From: an uncultured bacterium
Lineage (GTDB): Bacteria; Armatimonadota; UBA5829
Assembly: GCA_938074205.1 (NCBI GenBank)
Contig: CALJES010000012.1
Location: 62,001 to 126,000, forward strand
Reading direction: 5' to 3'
DNA: 64,000 bases
Positions 32,086 to 39,260 of this stretch are shown one piece after another (position 1 is the first letter of the stretch; the number at the start of each line of letters is the position of its first letter). The position numbers and the translations under genes were made by a program. The notes under the pieces are model-generated. The model searched no databases and was not told the DNA's origin. It saw only the letters and a program-made list of their open reading frames with translations.

Positions 32086-32142
32086 CGGAAAGGAGGCTTT
32101 CCGACAGGTACTTTATATTTGTAGTTTTGCGCAGATGCACAA
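32086..32142 (-). promoter_or_regulatory. Possible carAB promoter and leader hairpin
   Basis: On the minus strand TTGTGC (32142-32137), 19-bp spacer and TATAAA (32117-32112) precede a 7-bp hairpin CGGAAAG/CTTTCCG with a 4-nt loop (32103-32086). The hairpin ends 40 nt before the carA ATG. The -35 and spacing are weak, and no PyrR-type motif is recognised. Confidence 0.3.
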
Positions 32143-32215
32143 GTTACCTGCATTTACAGTTAATTTTTTCAGGATATCCTCCGGTGGTGTTGGCGGAGGC
32201 TTCTTAGCAAGCACG

Positions 32216-32245
32216 TTGAACGACGCCTTCTCAGTCTGATATACT
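32216..32245 (+). promoter_or_regulatory. panD promoter with extended -10 and short leader
   Basis: TTGAAC (32216-32221), 18-bp spacer, TATACT (32240-32245), with TG one base before. ATG 32256 begins 10 nt after the -10, so the leader would be about 4 nt. The alternative GTG at 32247 lies upstream of the predicted +1. Confidence 0.6.
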
Positions 32246-32255
32246 AGTGTTTGAA

Positions 32256-32606
32256 ATGAAGCTCATAAGCGTTTGCAAAGGAAAAATACATAGAGCCACG
32301 GTTACCAGCTGCGACGTGAACTATGAAGGCAGCATCACTGTTGACCAGGATCTCTTGGACGCTGCCGGTATCGTGGACGGTGAGCTTGTGCACGTCTGGA
32401 ATATATCGAACGGTGAGCGGCTGGAGACGTACGCAATTCCGGCCGAGCGCGGCAGTGGAATAGTTTGTCTAAATGGTGCTGCCGCTCTTAGGTGCGGCGT
32501 CGGCGACAAAATAATCATTGCGGCTTTTTGCCTGACCGACGAGCCAGTACGCAGAAAAGTAGTTCTTGTCGACGACAACAACCGCATCACTAAGATCGTA
32601 TCCTAA
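32256..32606 (+). CDS. panD: Aspartate 1-decarboxylase precursor
   Basis: 116 residues. PanD makes beta-alanine from aspartate for pantothenate and CoA synthesis. It is a pyruvoyl enzyme, self-cleaved between Gly25 and Ser26 in NYEGSIT; the downstream [10 protein letters not shown] and CLNGAAA motifs are conserved. The start at 32256 gives the usual spacing to the cleavage site, within one residue of typical PanD. No SD site is seen, in agreement with the promoter placed 10 nt upstream. It heads a plus-strand unit with the radical SAM gene and is divergent from carAB. Confidence 0.95.
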   Translation: MKLISVCKGKIHRATVTSCDVNYEGSITVDQDLLDAAGIVDGELVHVWNISNGERLETYAIPAERGSGIVCLNGAAALRCGVGDKIIIAAFCLTDEPVRRKVVLVDDNNRITKIVS

Positions 32607-32649
32607 CGCGCCCATTTGGGCTGTAAATGCAGAACGCCCGAATAATCCC

Positions 32650-33753
32650 GTGATCAATTCCGTCCTTGTCAAACCTTCAGGTCCTGATTGCAACCTCCGC
32701 TGCAACTACTGTTTCTACCGACAGAAGGCAGGGCTTTTCGGAGGGAAGCGCCACCGTATGTCGGAACGCGTCCTCGAGGAACTTATCAGTCAGTGCATGG
32801 ATCTTGGCGTCACCACGTTTTCTTGGCAGGGTGGCGAACCGGCTCTTATGGGCCTGAGTTTTTTCGAGAGAGTAGTCGAACTCGAAATGCGCCTTGGCGC
32901 GCCCGGTACTACAGTCGCAAATGCGCTCCAAACGAACGGCACCCTGCTGGACAGTGACTGGGCGCGTTTCCTTGCGAATTATAACTTCCTTGTCGGTCTC
33001 TCTATAGATGGTCCGGCTGAGCTGCACGACTATTATCGTAAGGATGCCGCTGGTAAAGGTACGCATCGACGGGTTATGAATACTGCAAGATTGCTGAGAC
33101 AGCACGGCGTCGAGTTCAACATCTTGGCGCTGGTCAACGATGTCAACGTCAAGCACCCGAACGAGGTTTGGGATTTTTTCAAGGAGAACGAGTTTTCTTT
33201 TCTGCAATTTGTGCCTTGCGTGGAACCGGCAGGCAAGGGCGAGGCGGCACCGTTCTCCGTCACGCCCGAGGAGTTCGGCGAGTTTCTGGTGGTAATTTTC
33301 GACCGCTGGGTGGAAGACTTTCCGAATGTGTCTGTTCGAGACTTTGATGACCTGCTGGCTCACGAGTTGGGAATGCGGCCAGCGACTTGTACCGTTAGCG
33401 AAACCTGCGGTAGTTATGTGGTAGTGGAGCACAACGGAGACGTTTTTGCTTGCGATTTCTTTGTGATGGCAAGGTGGCGTCTGGGAAACATTCTTCAGTC
33501 CCATCTGGGCGAGATAATAAAATTTGAGAAGTTCGCAGAGTTTGCTGAGAACAAGAGCAGGTACGGCGCTGCCTGTCGGTCGTGCAAGTACCTCGAGTGG
33601 TGTCACGGCGGCTGTCAGAAGCATCGGATCGTGCTTGGCGGTGAGTTGGGCCACCCAAGCTACTTTTGCAAATCGTACAGGATGCTTTTTGCCCACGCGT
33701 TACCGAAAATTCCCGAACTTGCGCAGCGGCTCAGGTTGATGGGCAGGGCCTAG
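32650..33753 (+). CDS. Radical SAM/SPASM anaerobic sulfatase-maturating enzyme-like protein
   Basis: 367 residues if started at GTG 32650; an in-frame TTG at 32566, inside panD, is less likely because anSME proteins normally begin a few residues before the SVLVKPSG strand. The radical SAM motif is Cys14, Cys18, Cys21 (DCNLRCNYCFY). SFSWQGGEP-like TFSWQGGEPAL is the SAM-binding motif. The C-terminal CRSCKYLEWCHGGCQKHR and the later SYFCKSY match the SPASM auxiliary-cluster ligands of anSME, which converts an active-site Ser or Cys of sulfatases to formylglycine. No sulfatase gene lies in the window. A small Cys-containing gene follows after 18 nt. Confidence 0.85.
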   Translation: MINSVLVKPSGPDCNLRCNYCFYRQKAGLFGGKRHRMSERVLEELISQCMDLGVTTFSWQGGEPALMGLSFFERVVELEMRLGAPGTTVANALQTNGTLLDSDWARFLANYNFLVGLSIDGPAELHDYYRKDAAGKGTHRRVMNTARLLRQHGVEFNILALVNDVNVKHPNEVWDFFKENEFSFLQFVPCVEPAGKGEAAPFSVTPEEFGEFLVVIFDRWVEDFPNVSVRDFDDLLAHELGMRPATCTVSETCGSYVVVEHNGDVFACDFFVMARWRLGNILQSHLGEIIKFEKFAEFAENKSRYGAACRSCKYLEWCHGGCQKHRIVLGGELGHPSYFCKSYRMLFAHALPKIPELAQRLRLMGRA

Positions 33754-33771
33754 CGGTCTTTGGGAGCCCGT

Positions 33772-34011
33772 GTGAGAGAAAGATTCGAAAAGACGACTCT
33801 ATATGAGTTTTGCGAGATTCGCAGGCTCGTGGTTCGGCTCGAAGCCATTCAATCGACAATGGTGATGCCGGATACGGTGCACGCTGAGGTCAAGCTGCTA
33901 CCAGTGGACTGCAGCCGAGCTGGGGAATGCAAAACAAGAGGCATAAGCTGCCTCGTTTACGACAAGAATGGTATCGATCCGTGCCCTGGTCTCTGGAAAG
34001 GGCTCGATTAA
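33772..34011 (+). CDS. Small conserved-looking protein with four clustered cysteines
   Basis: 79 residues from GTG 33772, with GGGAG 5 nt upstream; an in-frame TTG lies at 33760. No signal peptide or membrane segment. A basic helical N-terminus (RERFEKTTLYEFCEIRRL) is followed by DCSRAGECKTRGISC and DPCPGLW, a C-x6-C-x6-C-x10-C layout that could bind a metal or cluster. It lies 18 nt downstream of the anSME-like gene, so it may be a partner or a substrate of that enzyme. The family is not recognised. Confidence 0.6.
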   Translation: MRERFEKTTLYEFCEIRRLVVRLEAIQSTMVMPDTVHAEVKLLPVDCSRAGECKTRGISCLVYDKNGIDPCPGLWKGLD

Positions 34012-34036
34012 CTTATTCACAAAAAAGTTTTGTTGT

Positions 34037-34067
34037 TTGCATACGCCACACAAAATTGTGGTATAAT
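34037..34067 (+). promoter_or_regulatory. Extended -10 promoter of the secreted protein gene, with palindrome in spacer
   Basis: TTGCAT (34037-34042), 19-bp spacer, TATAAT (34062-34067), with TGG before the -10. The palindrome CCACA-N6-TGTGG (34046-34061) fills the spacer and may be an operator. A 97-nt leader with an AAAGGAG SD follows. Confidence 0.6.
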
Positions 34068-34164
34068 TGGAATAATAAGGCTGCAGGGCGTACACGCTTG
34101 ATTCCAATCCTGACCGAGTCGAGCCCGGCGCACTGTTTAAAGCCTCTGGAAAGGAGATAAAGCT

Positions 34165-34773
34165 ATGGCAAAATTCGTCCTAGTGCGCCGAGGCTTGTGC
34201 GTACTTATTGTCTTTTCTTCGTTATCCATACCTGCTTTCACGCAGGTGCGCACGACACCCGTAGAAGTCCGCAACGAACCGGTCGTCAAACTCGATCCAA
34301 CCAACAATACGGTGAATGCGCAGCAGAGCGGCACCTGGTCGGTCGGAATCGACTCGTCTGCGAACCTTGTTTCCGAACGACCTAGACATTACGTCGGGCG
34401 CTTGTGGGATTCTGATCGTGTGGTTGCACCAGGGCCTTCTATACTTCTGTCTGTAGCGGTTTGTCTGGATAACTACAGGGAAGTAAGAGCCGTGATTAAG
34501 ACGACACAACCTGTGGGTACGCCTTCGCAACTCCGGGTGTGGATAAGATTATATAGCTTAGATTATCCTCACCCGTACTTAGACGTGGGATACGTAACAT
34601 TCGGCCAGCCTAACGAACCCTTTGTAAAGAGTGCCACGAACTATTATCAGCAGAGCAGTGTGTGTATGCTATCATTTCCGGTCTGGGGCAGATACGTCGC
34701 ATTCTATGTTCAGAACCTTACTCCCGACACGGTGACAATCTCCAGCAGCAGTTACGTATACTTGATCAACTGA
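34165..34773 (+). CDS. Secreted protein of unknown function
   Basis: 202 residues. Signal peptide at about residues 1-27 (VRRGLCVLIVFSSLSIPAFTQV). The mature part is beta-rich with many Val, Tyr and Thr (TPVEVRNEPVVKLDPTNNTV; LRVWIRLYSLDYPHPYLDVG). No catalytic motif is recognisable. ATG 34165 has AAAGGAGAT 6 nt upstream. It is the first gene of a plus-strand pair with the lipoprotein-like gene at 34880, separated by 106 nt. It may be a cell-surface or matrix protein. Confidence 0.75.
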   Translation: MAKFVLVRRGLCVLIVFSSLSIPAFTQVRTTPVEVRNEPVVKLDPTNNTVNAQQSGTWSVGIDSSANLVSERPRHYVGRLWDSDRVVAPGPSILLSVAVCLDNYREVRAVIKTTQPVGTPSQLRVWIRLYSLDYPHPYLDVGYVTFGQPNEPFVKSATNYYQQSSVCMLSFPVWGRYVAFYVQNLTPDTVTISSSSYVYLIN

Positions 34774-34879
34774 ACGGCTTACTGCGATTTTCCCTAAGTC
34801 TGCGCTTTGCTTGCCGCAATCTGGCCGCCATACAGGCTGTCCTAGCGCTGACGGTCGCTGATGATTGGAGCTGCTCGAT

Positions 34880-36121
34880 ATGTGCAAAAGGTTTATGTTG
34901 ATGTTCTTTGTCCTTGCCGTCGCGGGTTGTGCGGTCGGACGGGTTTGTGCTACCGTCGCATACACGGATCCGCATCAGTTCACATCAGCAGTCAGCAATT
35001 ACGGCTTTCAGCTGTTGGTAGCCTTTGACGACCAACCTGACGGTTCCAGCGCCGCCAGGTACGGAATGCTCAGGGTGAGCAGCACCGGCTTGGCATCAGA
35101 CGGCTCAACTACTCTCACGCTTGCGCCCGTTGCCACAAGTGACTTTCCAGTTGTGAGTGCTCCCAACTCCATGGGAGAGCCGACATCGCAGGATCAGTTC
35201 TTGGCGGGCAATAGTGATACTCTCACATTCAACTTCGCCTGTCCCGTATACGCTTTTGGGTTGTATCTCATCGGAAACCCGGCTCCGACCGGTTCTCCGG
35301 CGATACCTTTTTGGCGGCTCAACGTTCCAGTTCTTGCCTTCGATGCGCTCTCTTCGACCGTACCGCGTGAGTCATTGGGACCTGGTAGCGATGTCTACTT
35401 TCTTGGTGTAGTATCCCCGGACATACCGTTTAGCCAAGCCCATCTTTACTCGGATAATGACCCGGCCGCCGTTTTCAGTTTTTGCGTCGACAACATCTAC
35501 GTCGCCACGGCAGCCCGGAAAGTAGACATTCCTGGCGCCAAGGCGTTGGAATCTGGTAACGTCATAATATCGGATGCGGCGGTGATGAGGAACCACACGG
35601 ACAGGGTCAACGTCGAAGCCAGAGACCGTTCTGCGGGCATTGCCGTGCTCGAAAGCGATTTAACGAGGGGCGTCACGGTGTCGTTCCTTGGTTCTGTCGA
35701 AGCAACGGCAGATGATGAGCGGGTAATACGAATGATCCACGTGATAGAGACGGTGCAAGAAGATCCGCCTGGCACTATTCATATGAGCACAAGAGCCGTC
35801 GGCGGCGGTTCTAGCGTCGGACTGCAGTCCGGATGTGTGGGCAGTTTAGGTCCCAACAACATCGGACTGGACGTGACGATATGCGGCAGAGTTACCGCTA
35901 TAGCCAAGGATCGAAGTTGGATGACCGTAGACGACGGTACCCAGCGCGAAAGCGGGATGTCCAGCAAAGGCGTAAAGATCGTAGGGCGATTTGGGGGCGA
36001 CCTCCGCTACTTTGGGGAGACTGTTCGCGTAACAGGCTCTGCTTCTCTTTTCAAGAAGGCTGGCAATTACTATCCTCTTGTTCGAGTGGCGACTGCAAGA
36101 GACGTTGTGCACCTCTATTGA
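34880..36121 (+). CDS. Exported lipoprotein-like protein with OB-fold-like C-terminal half
   Basis: 413 residues from ATG 34880, with GGAG 9 nt upstream; the upstream TTG 34865 is not preferred. The hydrophobic start ends in FVLAVAGC, a lipobox with Cys17. The first half (FDDQPDGSSAARYGMLRVSS; FACPVYAFGLYLIGNPAPTG) resembles the beta-sandwich seen in PEP-CTERM-type surface proteins, but no C-terminal sorting motif is present. The second half holds two OB-fold-like repeats (VNVEARDRSAGIAVLESD; VTICGRVTAIAKDRSWMTVDDG), as in other secreted proteins with nucleic-acid-binding-like OB domains. Its function is unknown. Confidence 0.75.
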   Translation: MCKRFMLMFFVLAVAGCAVGRVCATVAYTDPHQFTSAVSNYGFQLLVAFDDQPDGSSAARYGMLRVSSTGLASDGSTTLTLAPVATSDFPVVSAPNSMGEPTSQDQFLAGNSDTLTFNFACPVYAFGLYLIGNPAPTGSPAIPFWRLNVPVLAFDALSSTVPRESLGPGSDVYFLGVVSPDIPFSQAHLYSDNDPAAVFSFCVDNIYVATAARKVDIPGAKALESGNVIISDAAVMRNHTDRVNVEARDRSAGIAVLESDLTRGVTVSFLGSVEATADDERVIRMIHVIETVQEDPPGTIHMSTRAVGGGSSVGLQSGCVGSLGPNNIGLDVTICGRVTAIAKDRSWMTVDDGTQRESGMSSKGVKIVGRFGGDLRYFGETVRVTGSASLFKKAGNYYPLVRVATARDVVHLY

Positions 36122-36136
36122 TAGATGCGGATGAGC

Positions 36137-36706
36137 TCAACTCGCTTGGTGCTGTGTCGAGTCGGCTTGCGCACCTTCCCTCCTGCGCCAAAGCTGGGGG
36201 ATTAGCATCGGAACGGCCTTCCTGTAGTGTTCATACTCATCGCCAAATCTGCGCACCAACGCTTTCTCCTCAAAAGTCTTCAGATATGCCGCCGCCAGCC
36301 CCGCCAATATTGGAACTAGTGCAATACCGGCAGCCGACCGTCTCAAGAAAGCAACTCCGAGTAGTATGAAAAACGCTCCCAACACCATCGGGTTCCGTGT
36401 GTATGAGTATGGTCCGGTCGTGACGAGTACTCTCGTAGGGTGCAGCGCCCGTCCAAACGCTTCAAGCGGCAAGCCCTTGCCGACGAACACAAGATATGAA
36501 TAAGCCCAAGTGATCCAGAATACGCCTGTCAATATGAGCGCAGCAGCGACTATGAGGGAAATAGGCGCACTCACGGGGACAGGCGGCAGATTAAAGGTAG
36601 TATCGACCCATAGGCTCGCCCACCAAAACCCTAGCGGTAGGAGGGCAACAAAGAAAATACCTGTTGTGGCCAACCCTATGGCCGCTTTTCTTGCGCTGAT
36701 AGTCAA
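36137..36706 (-). CDS. Isoprenylcysteine carboxyl methyltransferase-family membrane protein
   Basis: 189 residues with about five membrane helices (residues 9-31, 47-76, 110-126, 127-145). The C-terminal signature GPYSYTRNPMVLGAFFILLG and EEKALVRRFGDEYEHYRKAV match the ICMT/PEMT methyltransferase family, which uses SAM to methylate lipid or membrane-embedded substrates. The start is TTG 36706, without a clear SD; the next start codons would remove the first membrane helix. It is convergent with the lipoprotein gene at 36121 and divergent from lemA. The substrate is unknown. Confidence 0.8.
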   Translation of the reverse strand: MTISARKAAIGLATTGIFFVALLPLGFWWASLWVDTTFNLPPVPVSAPISLIVAAALILTGVFWITWAYSYLVFVGKGLPLEAFGRALHPTRVLVTTGPYSYTRNPMVLGAFFILLGVAFLRRSAAGIALVPILAGLAAAYLKTFEEKALVRRFGDEYEHYRKAVPMLIPQLWRRREGAQADSTQHQAS

Positions 36707-36778
36707 GTCGCTCGCCAGCTTTGTTTACCCTGTTTTGGCCTTTTCTAAACAGCAATCTTATGGATAGGGAGAGTTTTC

Positions 36779-37429
36779 GTGAGCAGTAGATCGTTCTTGG
36801 AGGAGCCGCTAAGATGCGTCTATGAAGCAGGAACGTTACATGCTTCTGACAAACATACCTTTGAGAACGAACAGATGTGGATAGTCCTAATTGTTCTATG
36901 TGCGGTTGTCGGTTACGCGATTGTCACGTACAATTCGCTTGTGGTGCTGCGTAATCGTGTAAGAAATGCCTGGTCCGACATTGACGTCCAACTAAAACGC
37001 CGACACGATTTGATTCCCAACCTGGTTGCTGCCGTTGAGGGATACGCTTCCCACGAGAAGGCAGTGTTCGAAGACGTCGCGCGCCTCCGCTCCGAAGCTA
37101 TGCAATTGCAGTACAGTGCACAGCACGCGGATGCCGAGAACCAGCTAAGCGCCACAATTAGAAGCCTATTCGCAATTGCGGAACAATACCCGGACCTGAG
37201 AGCGGATAAGAACTTTAGAGAGCTCCAGTCACAGCTTGCCGATATCGAAAATCATATTCAGTACGCGCGTCGCTACTACAATGCCATAGTGCGGGACTTG
37301 AACACCAGGTGCGAAACATTTCCTTCTAGCGTAATAGCTCGTATTACAGGAATAGCAAAACTTCCTTATTTTCAGACAGATTACGAATCGCGCGAGCCAG
37401 TTCACGTGGATGTATCGGACGACGAATAG
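36779..37429 (+). CDS. lemA: LemA family protein
   Basis: 216 residues from GTG 36779, which has AGGGAGAG 5 nt upstream. The alternative ATG at 36875 would give the more usual 184 residues and begins right at the membrane helix, but it lacks an SD. The single N-terminal membrane helix (MWIVLIVLCAVVGYAIVTYN) is followed by the LemA helical bundle, with NRVRNAWSDIDVQLKRRHDLIPNL, EGYASHE, NFRELQSQLADIENHIQYARRYYN and the end region. LemA proteins are membrane-anchored helical proteins of unclear role, often next to DUF2207 or TPM genes, as here. The downstream gene starts close after or overlaps its end. Confidence 0.9.
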   Translation: MSSRSFLEEPLRCVYEAGTLHASDKHTFENEQMWIVLIVLCAVVGYAIVTYNSLVVLRNRVRNAWSDIDVQLKRRHDLIPNLVAAVEGYASHEKAVFEDVARLRSEAMQLQYSAQHADAENQLSATIRSLFAIAEQYPDLRADKNFRELQSQLADIENHIQYARRYYNAIVRDLNTRCETFPSSVIARITGIAKLPYFQTDYESREPVHVDVSDDE

Positions 37430-37442
37430 GACGAAAACCGAA

Positions 37443-39260
37443 ATGCATAAATGCGTCTCCCGCTTAAATATTAAGTCGGCGAGTAATCGCCATAACGTCT
37501 GGTTGCCTTATGCCACTGTCATAATCATTGCTGGTCTCGTCTTTTGGTCATTGCTTGCCGGCTCCGCACTAGGGTTTCCCATTACTGACTTCAGAGTTCG
37601 AATCGAGATCAGAGAGGACAGCAGCATTCACGTGACCGAAACTATAACCGCGGATTTCACCCGCGAGCCTCACCACGGACTGTACCGCGAGATTCCGCTC
37701 TCCGGAAGAGACAGTTGGGGAAACAATTATCGTCTGAGAGTTTATGACGTCAGAGTGACTGACGGGTCCGGACAACCTTTACAGGTGCTCAAGCGCTTTC
37801 AACAAGGCTGCCTCCACCTTCGCATAGGTGATCCAAACGTTTACATCGCTGCTCCACAGACCTACGTGATCAACTACGGCGTTTGGCGAGCAATACACTT
37901 CTTTTCGGAACACGATGAACTCTACTGGAACGCTGTCGGCACGGAGTGGGAAGTGCCGATATTGAAGGCTTCTTGTGATGTAGTACTACCAGGCAACATG
38001 CCTCCTAACCAGCTGCGCACTGCCTGCTACACCGGTTATTTCGGTTTAACGAGCAGCGCAAAGGCATTAAGCGATACACCCGAGCCCTCAAAAGTACGCT
38101 TCTGGTCTACACGACCGTTTTCTCCTGGAGAAGGAATGACTATTGTAGTAGGGTGGCCCAAAGGCATCGTGAAGCCGCCGCCGTTCAGGCAGGAGTTTCT
38201 GTGGTTTGTCACCGACAATGGCTACTTCTTTTTGGTTCCTGGGTTCTGCCTGGGGCTTTTCTTATATTGGCGCAGGGTCGGAGCAGATCCGAGTACCGGA
38301 CGTTCAGTTGTGGTGGCTTATGAACCACCCGATAACCTAAGCCCGGCAGAGTTGGGAACATTGATCGATGAGCGCGTTGACATGCGCGATATTTCGGCGT
38401 CCATAGTCGACCTTGCCGTAAGGGGATATCTGCGAATCAAGGAACATGTGCAGCGAGGATTTCTATGGGCCAATCGCGACTATACGCTGGAACTGACAAT
38501 GCCATTTGAAGAAGTAGTCAACGACCCTGCGCTCAAGCCGTTTGAAGCAGCTCTGATCCATGCGCTTTTTGAGGGTAAGAGTTTCTGCGTTATTTCGAAC
38601 CTGAAGCACGCGTTCTACGTGCACATTCCGAAGCTCAAGCGGATGCTCTACAATTCCCTAGTTAAGAGGCGGTACTTTACAGAGTCGCCGGAGTCTGTTC
38701 GCAAGACTTATATATGGGCCGGAGCCGCCATTATTGGCGTTGGGGTTTTTATCGCATTCATTGCGCTTGCCGATTTGTCCGTGGAATTTTCGGTGGGGTG
38801 GGGACTGGCCGCGAGCTTGTGTGGAGCTATCCTTGCTGCAGCTTCTCGAACGATGCCCCGAAAGACCAAGAAAGGCAAAGAAGCGCTATTGGCGGCGCGC
38901 GGTTTCGAAGAATATTTGGCCCGCGCAGAAAGGCCTCTTATAGAACATCAGGAACGTCAAAACTATTTCGAAAAGTTTTTGCCATACGCAATGGCTTTCG
39001 GCATATCCCAAAGGTGGGCTCGAGCATTTGAGGGTATCCAAACGCAACCACCTAAGTGGTATTCTGGGGAGGAGGGTGCTTTCCACCCCGTGTTTTTTGC
39101 GGATCATCTCGATAGTGCCGCGCGTGGATGGGCTTATACACTAGCTTCGCAGCCTCGTTCTAGCGGCAACGGAGGTGGTGGTTTCTTCTCCGGCGGCAGC
39201 GGATTTGGTGGCGGCTTCTCTGGTGGGGGCGCTGGGGGTGGAGGCGGTGGAGGATGGTAG
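37443..39260 (+). CDS. DUF2207 family membrane protein
   Basis: 605 residues from ATG 37443, with AGGA 10 nt upstream; the ATG at 37410 would overlap lemA by 20 nt. An N-terminal membrane helix (YATVIIIAGLVFWSLLAGSALG) precedes the DUF2207 extracellular domain (VRIEIREDSSIHVTETI; HHGLYREIPL). Membrane helices lie near residues 263-276 and 425-470. The cytoplasmic parts include LGTLIDERVDMRDISASIVDLAVRG and KGKEALLAARGFEEYL. The C-terminus is a Gly/Ser tail ending GGGGGGGW, typical of this family. The genomic pairing with lemA is recurrent in bacteria; its function is unknown. Its last 7 bp overlap the next gene. Confidence 0.9.
   Translation: MHKCVSRLNIKSASNRHNVWLPYATVIIIAGLVFWSLLAGSALGFPITDFRVRIEIREDSSIHVTETITADFTREPHHGLYREIPLSGRDSWGNNYRLRVYDVRVTDGSGQPLQVLKRFQQGCLHLRIGDPNVYIAAPQTYVINYGVWRAIHFFSEHDELYWNAVGTEWEVPILKASCDVVLPGNMPPNQLRTACYTGYFGLTSSAKALSDTPEPSKVRFWSTRPFSPGEGMTIVVGWPKGIVKPPPFRQEFLWFVTDNGYFFLVPGFCLGLFLYWRRVGADPSTGRSVVVAYEPPDNLSPAELGTLIDERVDMRDISASIVDLAVRGYLRIKEHVQRGFLWANRDYTLELTMPFEEVVNDPALKPFEAALIHALFEGKSFCVISNLKHAFYVHIPKLKRMLYNSLVKRRYFTESPESVRKTYIWAGAAIIGVGVFIAFIALADLSVEFSVGWGLAASLCGAILAAASRTMPRKTKKGKEALLAARGFEEYLARAERPLIEHQERQNYFEKFLPYAMAFGISQRWARAFEGIQTQPPKWYSGEEGAFHPVFFADHLDSAARGWAYTLASQPRSSGNGGGGFFSGGSGFGGGFSGGGAGGGGGGGW

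Noticed and set aside
32677-33696. A 339-codon minus-strand ORF opposite the anSME-like gene
   Set aside because: Antisense shadow of a well-supported radical SAM gene, no start signals.
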